From Tenebrio molitor (taxonomy: Eukaryota; Arthropoda; Insecta; Coleoptera; Tenebrionidae), in the NCBI RefSeq assembly GCF_963966145.1, contig NC_091046.1, forward strand, positions 17,422,001-17,486,000: DNA of 64,000 nt, in the 5' to 3' direction. Shown here piece after piece: positions 21,701-34,488 of this stretch (its first letter is position 1; every line of letters starts with the position of its first letter). Below the pieces are notes generated by a model. That model did not search any database. It worked only from the letters and a program-made list of their open reading frames with translations, and was not told the origin of the DNA. A program made the position numbers and the translations under genes.

Positions 21701-24267
21701 TTGACCATGTTGGCGTCCATTAATTTATATTGTTTGGGAAAATAAAGACAATAAATTATTTGAGACGACCTTCAACCAACGGATGTGCAAAAATTTGGTG
21801 GCGGAACGCAGTCAACATATTAATTATTACAGCCGTCTGCCTAAATGTTTAATTTATGCAGACAGTGCCTGTTGTATGTTTAATTTAATTGCCTGTTATG
21901 CACATTTTTAATGAAGGATTAATTTCGATTCGGACTAGAAGAAGCACATTTTTTATTTAAATGTTTGCCAAGAATAAATTATCAACATTTTTTAAAAAGG
22001 AAAGAAACAATTGTGAAAGCACACGGTGTGTCCGTATGATCTGCACGCTTACACAACAATGCACATTTACTTTCAATCTTATATAAAAATTGAAAAAAAG
22101 TTGTAGTTTTAGAGACAAAATTATATATGCAAGATATGTATAATAATGGAGTGACTACATCATGTATTATGTATACATATACATACCTACATACATATTT
22201 TTAATTGATATTAAAAGGTTTTAGCGTACCTGAATGTGTTTTTTAAATTTAAAAGTGAAAAGTATGATTGTTGACTGCTATGTTACGTAAATTTTGCGAT
22301 AGATCTAAATTTAACAGGTGCAATATAATTAAATCGCTTATGAATGAATTGGGTAAACAAAACAATTAAAATGCTTTATTAAATCCTGTTTAAAGCTTAC
22401 ATCATTTACAAATAAATATTTATGTAATAACCTTGTTAGATAGGTATGTCTGAATGGTGAGTGAGTTTATGTATTTAAAATGGGACTACATACATACATA
22501 TTGTATGTCCCTATACATACTCGTATAATGGTATCTACTTATAAGCTAAAGTTTCCTGAAATGTTTTTATTAAAACTGACGCACTGGCCAAAAAAATCAG
22601 TTTTCAATTTAGTTCAACGTTTTGTCAATGAAACCAAAATGGGTGCACAAGTAATTTACGTGGGTACTCTACTGGACTGTATCTAAACTGGTATTTTTAT
22701 CAGACTGTTACATTATATGTACATACTTGAAATTTGCAAGATCTTTTATTGAATTTTATGTTCGTTATGCTTATGTGAAATGTTTTTTTAATATAAACTA
22801 AGCAAAAATGAATAGGGAATTTTTCCATTTTTGAATTTTTTATATCTACAGTTTAAAATTTGTAATGAAATGTGTTAGAAATATATGTATATGCACATTT
22901 AATGTAATGTTTCAAGTACCTGTCACATTTGTATCACAAATGTATCTTGTGTTTAAGAATACGTGGGAAGATTGGGGCAATTATTTTGCTTTCCAAGAAA
23001 AATTGTAGAATTCCCTATTCATTTTTGCCTAGTTTACTTACTCTCTTGTTTCTCTTGTTTTAAATCTAGCAAAATAAATACGTATTTTCTTTATAGGGGA
23101 AGAATGTGTTCATAATTTGTGAACCTAACGAATGTTTAATTTTTTTTTACTTTGAAAGTGTTTTTAATTTTGGAAATACATATGTATAAAAAAATGTGAC
23201 AGAATGTTCTGCAATTACATATTCAATAATTTTCTGTTTATTCAAACAATAATACGAGTAAAAGTCAATTTTTGAGTGCATCATCTACGTTAGCACTTCT
23301 AGATATGATTGCCATAGCAGAATTTTCCCTTTAAAAAATAAAATTAATATCCGAAATGCAAAAAGCTTAACAAAATTAAAACAAGGCTTGCCTTTTATTT
23401 TTAACGATTTAATAAAACTGGGAGCATTTAATTACCTAAGTTATATTTAATTAGTTAAAAGTATGAAAAGAGTACCCATTGCTCTGTTTCCAATTATATA
23501 ATTAAAAGCTATAAATTAAGTTTATCTGTTAGTTTTTGCAATAATCACGATATACTCCAGAATGTTGGCACAAAAACTTGTTAGCATAATTAACACCGAA
23601 TACAGCTTAAAAATTAGTTAATTTGTGTCAACGTGGAAGTGAGTACACACGAGAGAAAAATAAATTTTCAAGTAGGTGACTCGTTTCTTTTTTTTTATCA
23701 CATTTTTTCAATTTACTAAAAGTGTTGCAAAAGATCTAAAATGTATAAAACACATGACTTCAACATCAACCTTAGCCGCCATGTATTTGATTAAATTTTA
23801 AGATGTTTGACAACAAACATATGCTTAGTTTTTTCGAACTGTTAAACATTTATTTTTGCAATGAGTAATGGCTGTTCTTGTATTAAGTAAACTATGTGTT
23901 AGCCGAAAAGTTTATTTATACTCGGCGCAGTTGAGCTGGAGTTATTTTAGTTCTGTTTGGACATCAAAAAACTGATACTATCCTGGTTTACAATTTAATT
24001 ACAATTTTGGTTGTATGTTTAAATTACTTATTGAATTGTTTAGCAATTTCGTGGGGCACTTATAATGTTTGTTATCTTAAGTGTATTTTCGACAATTGAA
24101 AATAGCTTTGAGCTGTGCAGAAGTACCCCATTGACAACGTATAATTGGGCACAGAACGGAAAGTTATGTTGAACGAGAAGTAAGTGATATTAAGTGAGAT
24201 TATTATACTACATATTAATTGACACGCTAAGGTAATATTTTTTATTTTTTCGGAACTCCCACAAATA
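15781..24267. other. Long intron-like AT-rich stretch, no supported gene
   Basis: About 8.5 kb with few repeats compared with the rest of the window. TACATA microsatellite-like tracts occur near 22,169-22,200 and 22,487-22,510. A 22-nt hairpin lies around 19,783-19,804 (TTGATTG / CAATCAA). ORFs are short and AT-driven. A possible micro-exon at 17,052-17,084 is treated under findings. Confidence 0.5.
22169..22200. repeat. TACATA-type simple repeat
   Basis: Imperfect tract of TATACATA and TACATACA units. Similar short tracts occur at 22,487-22,510, 8,907-8,925 and 33,331-33,351. Confidence 0.7.
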
Positions 24268-24677
24268 TACTGGGTGCCCCAAAATTCGCGGAACAACTCA
24301 ATCGGGCAATGTCTACTCATGTTAGAAAATAATTAAAAAATTCTATATCTTTTACATTTGAAGATATAGGGATGGGGGGTTCAAAAGGTGCAGCTTTGAT
24401 CTTGTTTATTTTAAATATTAAAAAAGATTTTGAATATTTGTCTTTTACTAGCCAGTGGCATAATAATTTTGATTGACTGTGGTCAGGTGCATTATTTGCA
24501 GCATGTCGAAGAAGTGATTTTACATCGATTTACCTCAAATAACGTATGGGAACATGGCTTTCATTTTTCTTTCTTATTTCCATGGATACAACAAAAATGA
24601 AATATTTGCAGACTAATTATTGGGATACATGGAATGTTTTTAAATGTTAACAACAGCGAATTTTGTGGTACCCAGTA
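24268..24677. mobile_element. 410-bp MITE, TACTGGGTGCCCC ends, complete copy
   Basis: TACTGGGTGCCCCAAAATTC and CGCGG at the left match GCGAATTTTGTGGTACCCAG and TA at the right. The interior contains CCATGGATACAACAAAAATG and a TGATCTTGTTTATTTTAAAT stretch, both recurring in inverse orientation at 45.5-45.8 kb and 54.3-55.2 kb. Reference copy for the two interrupted relatives. Confidence 0.85.
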
Positions 24678-26636
24678 GAAAGTAATGATGTAAAATGACT
24701 TACGGTTTCGTGTTGAAAAGGTCCCATTAATAGATGCAAAAACTGTTAATACTGGCTATAGAGTTTCATTTGAAGTGTTAAACACTACCTAGTTACGCCA
24801 CGAAAATTAGAAATGTGTAATGTTCAATTACTGCCTGTCTAGCTCAAATCAATTTTTTTAATCTACATGTTAATTACTTTATGAAATTAAGAGTAAGAAA
24901 TAATCAATGAATACTATTTTTTTGTGACAGTTATTGCAAGTGCTGACTTTCAATTCGGTGAATCAAAGATTGTACCGACGTCGTTTCAGCAATAAAATTC
25001 CCAGTCGCAACGATAGTAATATGTAGTAGCAATAGTGAATGCAAAATCGAAACAACTCCCAGGCTAGGTAACACAGGTATGTAAGGTGAATCGAGACGAG
25101 CGAGGTGAAGGTCGTAGATCCTGCGGACGTCAACGAGCTCGGTTCCGAGTTGCCAGGACGACCGCAGGGACGCGCAAAGGGTCTATTCCTGGCCCAGGAT
25201 CTAGCTCTTATTAGGTGCCATAACAAAAGCCTAGATCAGATGTCGCGAAGTTGTAATACGAAGTCTTACAAGAAATCGCCTAATTACCTATTTTTATCGA
25301 TTAGGAATAACATTTAAAACATCGCACTATCTTTCGACAAAAATAAAAAGCGAATGCTTTTTCAGTGTGGTCGTCTCCCACATTCCATGAATAGCATTAA
25401 CTTTGCATAGCGAATCTTTGACATTTTACAGTTTTTATCACGAGATAAGCGAACTAATGCATCTGTGCGGAAGAAGACTAAATATAGAACCTTACAAAAC
25501 TTGTTTGAATACGGTGATAAGATAAAATGTTGTTACAAATATAGTAATAAATGACATTCGTAAATGTAAAGCTTAATAAACTGTCTGTTCTTTGTGAAAG
25601 GAAAACATTTGCGTTGATCTATCATGACTCAACAATGAATTAATTACATTTTTAACGAGGAGTCATTGAATACTTTTCGCCAAATAATTTTTACTTAATG
25701 TTTTTAATTTACTCCGACTTTGTTTCATTAATTGACAATTACATTATGTTGAGGTAGTTAGGTATTACATACTTCATTGGAATTGACAACTAAAATGTAT
25801 GCGCATCACAAAAGCAGTTCCAAAGTGATACACAGTATCATTTTACCTGCATATTTCTCTTCTTGTAGGTGTGGCTTTTACTGTGGAATATTTATTCACA
25901 TTAATTAAGAACATAAAATGGTTATTGGTAATTACAACTATGTATATGAGAAAAACACAAGATATCATTAGAATAGAAGCAATTAAAATTAAATTACTGT
26001 TCCTAATACCTATCCAGGTGATTCTAAAATAAGTTTGGAAAAAAAAGCGATAATTGGTGATGATGAGAAGTCATAGACAAAAAATTTTTCTTATCAAAGT
26101 TTTTTTGTTTTCGAGAAACAAATGATTGAAAATTTGGTAAAAATTCCTAGTACGCTGCTGAGTTAAAGGTGATTAATTGATTATCTTGGTAGTTTAGCAA
26201 CAATAATAATAATCAACGGTTCCTGTCAATCACAAACGTAACCTTAATCTTCTCGATCATTTCCATAAAAACATTTACAAAGCAGTGTGCTTGCAGCTAC
26301 GACTTTATTGTGGAGTTGCTGGAACCATGATTGCTAATGAAATGAACAAATTCGGAAAAATTTTCCTTATTCATAGGCGTTGAAAATACAAGGATATACC
26401 TAGGGTAATTTCCATCCTTTTGATTTCACTTCCAAAAGTCATTTACGCAGAATTATTTTGTCAAGGATACTCTACATTTTTTTTCCAAACTTATTTCAGA
26501 ATCACCCTGTATACATACATGGTTATTCACGAGTAATAATGGGCCTTACAAACATTGAAACGCAACCAGTTATACATTTTCATCGCCTTCGTGGATCATT
26601 TATATTTATGTATGTATTAAAAAAAAAATAAACGTA
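24678..26636. other. No supported gene; weak exon-like donor at 25,076
   Basis: Mostly AT-rich. A GC-richer patch at 25,060-25,210 contains a good plus-strand donor (ACACAG followed by GTATGT, boundary 25,076/25,077), which could end another alternative first exon. Around 26,519-26,585 a fragment of the CACGAGTGATAATG MITE family is seen (GGTTATTCACGAGTAATAAT). Nothing else stands out. Confidence 0.4.
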
Positions 26637-27540
26637 CAGTAAAGTCCGGTTATAACGAACCCAGAAAATGTATCAAAATAAGTTCGCTATATCCGAGGTT
26701 CGCTATAATAGGTAAATTAAAGTAAAGTGTGTTTTTAATAGTTATTTTTTATTTTACATTTGAAATGAGATGAAGTAAATAAGTATTGAAAAATAACATG
26801 AATCCTTTGCAGAACGGTAATATACAGTGTGAACATAAAGTTTGGAACAAAATTCATAATAGCATTATGTATACCTATGTGATGTTTTTAAGAAAATCGC
26901 TCGGACAGGTCGATTTTATTTCGAAAAACCTGTGACGCCCAACTTGTTTAAATAACGTTATTGGTTTTTGAGCAATAACGTCATCACCAATGTTTTTTAA
27001 ATGACAACCCCCTCTTTTTTTTGAAAAAATGACAAACTTTACTTCAAAAAATTAATTTGATTCTTGATGTAAAAATTTTAATTGACCTCAAAAAAAAAAC
27101 AAACAAACACCAAGTTCAATGATAAAATTTAATTCAAATGTAGAAATTATCCCCCGCCAACCATTTGACACGAATCTGTTTGCGTTTCGTCCATATTGTG
27201 CAGACGGAAGATTTTGTTAAATTCATTTCGTGGCAAATATCACTTTGTTTAACACAACTTTGTATTTTTTGAATAATGTCGTACTTGTCTTTTAAGGTGA
27301 AGCGAAAAGTAATCGGGGAAACCCCTCAAGAGTTCGTTATAAAAGGAAAATTGCCTCACATTTTAAGTCATATCAGATATGAACCAGAGTTCACTATATC
27401 CGAAAGTTCGTTATAAGCGGGTTCGCTATAACCGGTAAAATAATACATTGAGCTTATGGAAAAATTTTCTTTGCTTGAAATATAGTACGTTATAACCGAG
27501 AGTTCGTTACAAACGGGTTCGCTATAATCGGACTTTACTG
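26637..27540. mobile_element. pogo/Tigger-type element, 904 bp, deleted derivative
   Basis: CAGTAAAGTCCGGTTATAAC at the left and ATAATCGGACTTTACTG at the right, each flanked by TA, are the classic pogo/Tigger arrangement. Several internal copies of GTTCGCTATA and GTTCGTTATA near both ends look like subterminal binding sites. It retains a fragment of the transposase DNA-binding domain (27,155-27,304). Too short to encode a transposase. Confidence 0.85.
27155..27304 (-). pseudogene. pogo transposase N-terminal helix-turn-helix remnant
   Basis: The minus strand reads RFTLKDKYDIIQKIQS, then KQSDICHEMNLTKSSVCTIW and TKRKQIRVKWLAG. This fits the CENP-B/pogo N-terminal HTH (pattern LTLxEKYxII...IAxEFxLxKSTVSTIWKxR). 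It lies in the element with matching pogo ends, so the two support each other. The rest of the transposase is absent. Confidence 0.8.
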
Positions 27541-27807
27541 TAGTTGGTTTTAGTTTTTTTTTTTTATTTGAAATGAAGTTGACATCTAAATTACTGTAAT
27601 TTTTTTAGGTTATTTTTATTTAAACACAAATACATCATAGATGTCACGTAATGACAACTGAAAATTGTCTTAATAAAAGCAGTCTTGGATTCATTAAAAA
27701 ATAAAAAGATCAATTGGTATCTACTCGTTTGAGAAATATGTTTATTTGGTTGCATCGGTACGTTGTTAGGCCCGTTATTACTCGTGAATGCCCCTATATA
27801 ACCACAT

Positions 27808-27975
27808 ATTGGGTGATTCAAAATTTTATACCATTGCACATTTATTTGACAGTTTTCAAATTGCGCGACTATGAACTGTCAAATAAATGTCAACTCTATT
27901 CTACCCACACAGTTGCCACATAAATTTTCGTACATAGTTGCCATACTTAGCCACAATCATTTTGAATCACCCAAT
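27808..27975. mobile_element. 168-bp copy of the ATTGGGTGATTCAAAA MITE (internally deleted)
   Basis: It begins ATTGGGTGATTCAAAATTTT and ends ATTTTGAATCACCCAAT. The left subterminal block found in the other copies (39,124; 39,410; 59,506) is missing. It keeps CACACAGTTGCCACATAAAT and TTCGTACATAGTTGCCATAC. Confidence 0.85.
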
Positions 27976-28969
27976 ACATATTATCGAAACCGTTCTCAAT
28001 CGAAAATCATTTTTGATTAAATCATAAGTTTTCAGATCTTTTTGTTTTTCACAGCCGTTCTTGACTAGATTTTTTCGAAACCTATGGTATTACTCCCATC
28101 AATTCTGGGAAGAAACTTATTGAATAATCAATTACATATATTTTATATAATATTAAGGACAATTGATAATATCATTCGGATTATTTTGTTCCTTGTTTTG
28201 TAGTAACTGTTACTTTGATATGTAATAATATTGGTAGGTTAAAGATGTGGTCAGTTATAATTGTTTTCAATTGTTATACAATTATAATTATATATCTACA
28301 ATATAATAATATGTAATCGTATAATTTTTGTGCTGGTTGTTTACAGGTTTTTAAAAAACAATCTTAACAAAGTTCAAATATTTTTCTGCACTAATCATTT
28401 AATAATATGTAATGTTTAATAAAATTGTAGAAAAAGCAGTAAAAAGTTTAAAACACTGTGTTTTAAAACAGATGAAATGTATTATGGTAACTGAGGGATA
28501 CTCGTCGGTTGTTACAGAGAAAATAAAATGTTGTTTATGCAAACACAAGATGTATAGTTTGTGTTAAAAAATTACTGGGTAGGTATTTTGCTGTAAATCA
28601 ATTCAACCGGTTGGATAATATGAATTGTACAACAATGTAGTAAAGTTGGGACAAGCATAAACCAGTTGAATGAGCCTCGCTACCAGCAATCAGCGTTAAC
28701 TTGGTGCGAGGTGTCCCACCCCTAATCTTTACGAGGCTATGTCTGTTTATTTTAGACATCAATTCGTTTCGAATCGTTTGTCGGTGAAGAATCAATCCTC
28801 AGGAATAGGCGGAAAATGGGCGCTTCGATTATCAGGAGCGCGAGAGAGTCAACGCCATCGTTCGGCGAATAAGTCAGAAGAGGACGCTGGAGAGTTTCGT
28901 TCTCTGCCACCACCACCACCGTCACCGTCAGCCGCCAGTTTGAGTTCAGCCTCAGCGTTTCATTTCATT
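27976..28969. other. AT-rich stretch grading into a GC-rich upstream region
   Basis: 27,976-28,600 is AT-rich with nothing recognisable. From about 28,660 the base composition rises, with GAGA-like (GCGAGAGAG) and CCACCACCACC motifs, consistent with upstream promoter sequence for the candidate exon that follows. The plus-strand ORF at 28,739-28,984 has no recognisable domain and ends before the donor. Confidence 0.4.
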
Positions 28970-29056
28970 TCAGTTTCTCGGTAACGTGTGAGTAGGTGTG
29001 ACGCCAGTCCGATCCTGCTAGGCTACGCAATCAGCTGGTAGATTTACAGTGTTGTG
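28970..29056 (+). promoter_or_regulatory. Candidate promoter and noncoding first exon
   Basis: A TCAGTT initiator-like motif at 28,970-28,975 is followed by CpG-rich sequence and a strong donor (GTTGTG followed by GTGAGT, boundary 29,056/29,057). No ATG lies between them, so the exon would be pure 5' UTR. It may be an alternative start for the plus-strand gene with the exon at 56,315. The true start could lie further upstream in the GC-rich block from 28.7 kb. Confidence 0.35.
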
Positions 29057-30256
29057 GTGAGTGCGGTCCTGCAATGCTCGGCAGTTCTAGTTAAGTGGCA
29101 TCCTTGGAATTTCGTCGCACATGGAGCACCCTTTTGTACCTTTTCAAATCATCTCTGCAAGCCACAAGGTTAGCACTAGATCCACCTGTTTGCTTCTGCA
29201 GCAGGAGCGCACGGGAACCAAACTGAGAATCGTTTTTTGATCGGAAAAAGCTCCAACGGGCGTCATGTGGCGTCATCGGTCACGAATGTCTGCAGGAACG
29301 CACCTAAAGAATGTAGGCCTAGTTGAGCCGGTTTGTATGGACCGCGGACCAAAAGTATCGAAAAGTGCGGTTCTAAGCCTTGTTGCCAAGCGCTCTCTTA
29401 TTGGTTGTTCTTGTCGTTTGTCGCCCGATCTCTTTCTCTCCCACTGCACTCACAATTCATACAACTTGTTTATAAACATGCGAACCCCCCACTCGAGTTT
29501 TAGATCATTAGAAAAAAATATACCCAGAAGAAAAAATCATCATTTCATTTTGGAAAACCTTTTGTCCAACATTCGGATAACGTCATTCTTCCCTTACAAT
29601 TTGATCTTCAGTAGTGTGTGGAAAAAGGCCGAACAAAATGTTGCCGAAACGTGTCTAAAAAATTAAATTAATTTGCATATTCCTTCCTCAGTTCTATTTC
29701 GAGTAAACTCTACAATCGACCAGTAAAAGGTTGAGATTTACGTAACAGAACACGATGTAGTTTCTGGCGGCTGCGTGATTGGATAGTTGCACAGTAGCAG
29801 GGTCCGTGTAACGATTGAGCTGCAGGAATGCTCTTGTAGTAAATTTCAGTCTTTACTATCGCTGTTACTATACGCCATTGTTTCAACTGTTTCAGCGTTG
29901 CCAGCCGTTTACATTTAAATTCTAATTTCAACTTTGCTTATTTTTACATTTTATCGGCCTTGATAAGTTGATTATTTAACGAGTGGTCGGAACATTTTAA
30001 AATACTCAAATTAATGATGAGATAACATTATTGTTTTTTTATATCATTGTCAATCATGCTAATATGTTTCGCGAGTTGTTCACGAGATAATTTATTATCC
30101 ACCGTTTATTTGTAAATAAATCAGTAAAATAGTTATTTATGTATCAAGGCCCAAAAAGTGCATCTTTTTCGTCCGAGTCTGGGTTTTTTAGTGGAGGAGC
30201 AGCCAGCCGAGTGTGATGACAGTTCCCGTTTTTTTTTGCAACCAACTGTATACATA
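29057..30256. other. GC-richer flank of the candidate promoter, no supported gene
   Basis: Composition stays elevated to about 29,470 and then drops. An ORF of 133 codons (29,265-29,666) shows no domain, motif or codon pattern that would support it. The remainder is AT-rich. Confidence 0.4.
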
Positions 30257-30508
30257 TACTATTCCGGACACTGAATCTTGGCCAACATTTTTTAGACATT
30301 TCTAAATAAAATGATGTAAACCAATCATTCGTGTCATTAATAAATGACAATTATTAAAAATCGTTTTGAAGTTTTTCTTGTGACATCAAAAAAGCAAGGA
30401 AATGGCATTAACGAGTCAAAAAGTTGGGTTATATTCAATAAAGGCCAGTTCACACATATTTGTCAGTTAAATGTCAGTTGTGGCCAAGATTCCGTGTCCG
30501 GAATAGTA
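30257..30508. mobile_element. 252-bp MITE, TACTATTCCGGACAC ends
   Basis: TACTATTCCGGACACTGAAT followed by CTTGGCCAACAT is mirrored by TTGTGGCCAAGATTCCGTGT and CCGGAATAGTA. Same overall end design as the GCGGCC elements at 2.3, 5.3, 58.1 and 60.8 kb. Confidence 0.8.
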
Positions 30509-30554
30509 CCACTTTTCACATTATGTATCTCCGGAAACGAACACGAAATATGTA

Positions 30555-30740
30555 GTAGTTTATTTAACGAGTTCGTGTGTAAATTGGGCTTTTTTGTTCG
30601 ACGACCCCCTTAAAGGCTCCAAATCGCTTAAAATCTTTAAAATTAGCTTGACGTTTCGTTTTGACAAGTTCTGACATTTATCAAAATCCGTTCACACAGG
30701 AAAATATGTATTCTCAAATTATGACAGTGTCGAACAAAAA
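30555..30740. repeat. Foldback family fragment, GTAGTTTATTTAACGAG type
   Basis: It begins as at 7,801 and 8,127, followed by CCTTAAAGGCTCCAAATC. Its distal part (TTATCAAAATCCGTTCACAC) recurs in inverse at the right edge of the window (63,932-64,000), so that tail belongs to a separate or composite repeat. Confidence 0.6.
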
Positions 30741-31170
30741 AAATCTTTTTATTGTGCCTTTGATTTCAAAGTAGGAAATTAAGTAGAAATTATTCTATTG
30801 TAGAAACTTGCGTTGACGCAAACCGTAGTAACACTACTGCCGACTTTTTATAAAGTATTAATTGATTCAATTTCATGACATTAATGAGACCGAAATTTGA
30901 AATTTTTTTTGCTGTACCATGTGCACTGTTCTTCAAAGGTTAATTAGTCCTCATTAATCAAAATTAATAGACACTAATTATTTATTAATTATTTTTTTAT
31001 TTTTAACGAAAACAAAGTGCTCGTAGACAGTTTACACAGTGCCTAAATTTGTGACTGAATTTTTGTGACAGATGCAGTAATACATGACCTGGTTTTCTGG
31101 ATATCGACTTCAAATTAGAATTAAAACTTATTTTTTTTACATACGAGTATGTACTTAATATGAATACTGT
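30741..31170. other. No gene seen
   Basis: AT-rich, with no supported ORF or repeat boundary. Confidence 0.5.
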
Positions 31171-31371
31171 TATACTCCGTACTCTGGTAGATTGCACGTT
31201 TTTTGACAGAAGACAGACACAGAAACCGGTTTGGCGGGAATTAATCTGCAGGGGTACAATGGTTTTCTACATAACGTGAAACAATTGAGATGGAGAGTTT
31301 AGTATTTTTCACTGCTTTATGTTTTGGAACTAGAATTTAAAAACGTGCAATCTATCACCGTACGGAGTATA
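31171..31371. mobile_element. 201-bp MITE, TATACTCCGTAC ends
   Basis: TATACTCCGTACTCTGGTAG then ATTGCACGTTTTT at the left is mirrored by AAAAACGTGCAATCTATCAC then CGTACGGAGTATA at the right. Noncoding interior. Only one copy was seen in this window. Confidence 0.8.
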
Positions 31372-34300
31372 CGAATTTTTATGAAGTAGCTTGCTGTTTT
31401 AATTAGGAGAACATAATAGCAAAGAATTGTTGAAGTTGCTTGGTCAAAATATACATGTACACATACATATTATGTAATTTGTTTGCAACTTTCCCAGTTT
31501 GTATTTGTAGGTATTTTGTAAAATATATTTAATAAATATGTAAAATAAAAGATTTCTTATAGTCCGAAATGATAGCATAATTGTAGCTTCTGACTCATAA
31601 GCTAACAGGTTTTTCTAAGGTTTTACCAACGGATAATACTTTCGATGATGTTCTAATTAACCAGTTAAGATGTGATAAACAGTTGAGTAATTCGAAATGG
31701 TTTAAACTGTTATGGGTGACAGTAGTAGCATATTTTGTAAATTTGATCTGTTTTCTTTGAGCTGAACTATTGAAATTGATCCGTGTTCGTCTCGGCCTTG
31801 CAGTCTCAGAAGGAACAATGGTTTGTGGTGACGCGCGTGCATTCTGGGAATGTCAGGGATGTCAAAATTGCAACAAATTGATATTCATACCATACACACC
31901 TATTAGAATTGCATTATGGCAATGTCTACTTTACAGTCATTACTGAAAACGGTCGAGCTTGTTGAAAGGCTGACTAGAATCCGTAATTGATGCGTGGACT
32001 GGATCCAGACAAACAAGATAACTTAAAGCTAGTTTCAACTGCACTGCGCCGACAAATTCGCATAGATATTGCAAAAGAAATCTGAAACCGACTTTCAGTA
32101 TTTGCGATATTGTAGCGAAGGAGGCAACGCATGGTCATTGTAAGAAAGGATCAATGGCCGTTGCCTTATAAAGCTAATTTTTTATGCTGTTTCGGTCGAG
32201 TGAATGTCAGATTGCAGGCAATTTGAAAACCTACAAATTCCACATTCTGCCATTCTACTACAGGAATTGACTTACATGTTATATTATTGTCGGCTAGTCG
32301 ACCGTAAACGCTGTAATTAATTTTATACGGTTGAAAAAGGACCCAAGTCATCGGTATAAATTTTGGAACCACCACCAACTTTGTCATTCAGTTAATTAAA
32401 TATTTTCTCCATCCGTGAAAAGCTTGTATTTTTGCAAACCGTCTGTCAGAAACAGACATAAATGACTTCACTCTACAACCGCTTATTAAACTTTTAACTG
32501 CGAATCTACTTACAAATCATGAATTTTTTCCACAAATAGACGGTAGTGGATGACTCATATCGTGAATTATTCATTTGTTACATAATACAGTGAAAAATAC
32601 GTACTAGCACATAATGAAATGTTAATGCTGAACGTTTTAACAACGTTGTTCATTTAAATTTTACAATAGCTAACAAGTTACTAAATCTACAAATATGACC
32701 GAAACGCGTACCTATAAATATGGATGTAACAATAAAACTTCCATCACGACATTATACAATGAAATTCAATAGCGAGGTTAAGGCTAGATGATGCCGGAGA
32801 AACTGTTGTGAAGTAGGGAGGTACTTAACTACCTATTGTAACTACATAGAATTATACAACTACCAATTCAACGGTAACAGTAACCACAACGTAAAAAACA
32901 AATCTACCTTTTCCAACAGGTATCTACATCTATGTATTATCAGGATAGGAGTTTGGAATAAATTCACTGTCCGAATAAATTTTACCATCTACTTGAAGTT
33001 CGTCCTGATCTGTTCAGGTCACTGAAGTAACAGAAAAGAGTCAATCGGAGACCATATGCGCTAACGATTAAACTTGATTATTTTTCTGTTTAGAAGAGAA
33101 CAAGTTCACAAGTGTTAACTTGTGTTGTGTCAATAAATTGAAAAACTGTGAGTCCTCTGAAGTAAAAACATTGTCCGAAACGATTACGGGCATGTGGGAC
33201 AGTTTATCAAGAAACAGTAGTCGTGATTCACGGGCTTTACCGAGAACGAACAAAAATATATTTCAACTAAATTTCGTTTGAAGCTGTAGACAGTAATGAG
33301 CTTACAGCTGGTAAATGCCGTACTACAAAGTATGTATGTATATGTATGTATCTGCAATATCTAGGTACACCATCAAGGTTATATCTATGTATCTTCCCGT
33401 CGACGTTTAGGATGTGGCTATTCTGTGTAACACCACCATAAGTCATTATCTGTGCTTCATGAACTTATAAATGACTTATTGTGTTGTTAGAATTGCTTCT
33501 TTTTTGTGATGGTGCTGGTATTGTAAAATAATTATGTAGTAGTTTGCAGTCTTGTGTGGTGGATTTCGAACTTTCATAGTGACTGAATGAACTTTTCCAG
33601 TATTGATCCGGTGTGTGCTAATGGTGATTTCAAGTTCGACCGTGTCAGATAAGCAAGTTGATCGAGTACGCGAAGTCACGCTACACGGGACAAACGTATT
33701 GTACCTTTAGATCATTATCGTGTAAAGTTATGAAAATCATCCGTGCCCGGCGTATTGTGTCGACAGAAAACAATCACCTCTTCCCACTTCTAAAAGTGTA
33801 TGTTGAAAAAAAATATTTGTTCACCTAATCTCCGTTTTATGCAATGCTTCCATGTTCCCTATACGAGCATAAGAATTATAGGTAATCTATTAAGTATGTA
33901 CATATATTACACATTTAAATCATTTAATTTTAAACAGTTTATTAAGAAGAAAAAATACTGATCTGCAATAATTGTATTCTTCTTTAGACGAAAAGATAAT
34001 CAAAATTAAGTAGGTATGTTTCAAGAACAAAGCATTTGCACGTTTATTTCCTTCAGAATGTGGGAAATTCATCGCAGTTTTTTTATACCTTCCTAAGATC
34101 ATTGAATGGGGTTCATAAAAGATTGCATTCGAACAGATTTTTTTTTCTTTTTTTTTTGGTTTCTAGGCAAGTAAGAGGGTATTTGTAGTAGCAGATAGTG
34201 TTTCAGGGCTTATCTGTTAGTTGCCTTTTAAAAAAGGCACATTTTTAGAAAATCAAATGTTTTGCCGGAAACGTAAAACATCAAACTTCATTTTTAATTA

Positions 34301-34488
34301 ACGGAATATGTTATTAAATTTTGCATATAAATATGTGTTACTTTTATCCATATTAATTTCTTCAATAAAATTTAATATTTTTTGCTGAAATTGAAAGTTA
34401 TATGTACATATTTTCTTATTTGGTTCTAATTTTTCCAACTGAATTATGTAAAGAGATTTGTGTTGATTTATCTTTATTTATATTCATA
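31372..34488. other. Intron-like AT-rich stretch with one possible retroelement scrap
   Basis: No inverted-repeat element or gene was found, apart from a weak reverse-transcriptase-like scrap at 31,990-32,085. A TATG microsatellite lies at 33,331-33,351. Confidence 0.45.
31990..32085 (+). pseudogene. Possible LINE (RTE-like) ORF scrap
   Basis: A 31-codon frame reads MRGLDPDKQDNLKLVSTALR then RQIRIDIAKEI before a TGA. It resembles the basic linker between endonuclease and reverse transcriptase in RTE-type LINE proteins. The match is by eye only, short and unsupported by flanking domains. It may be chance. Confidence 0.22.

Noticed and set aside
25105..25317. 70-codon plus-strand ORF in a GC-richer patch
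   Set aside because: No recognisable domain, and it starts just after a good donor. Kept only as a note on a possible alternative first exon.
29265..29666. 133-codon plus-strand ORF downstream of the candidate promoter
   Set aside because: No domain or motif, starts after a strong splice donor, and composition drops midway. More likely intron.
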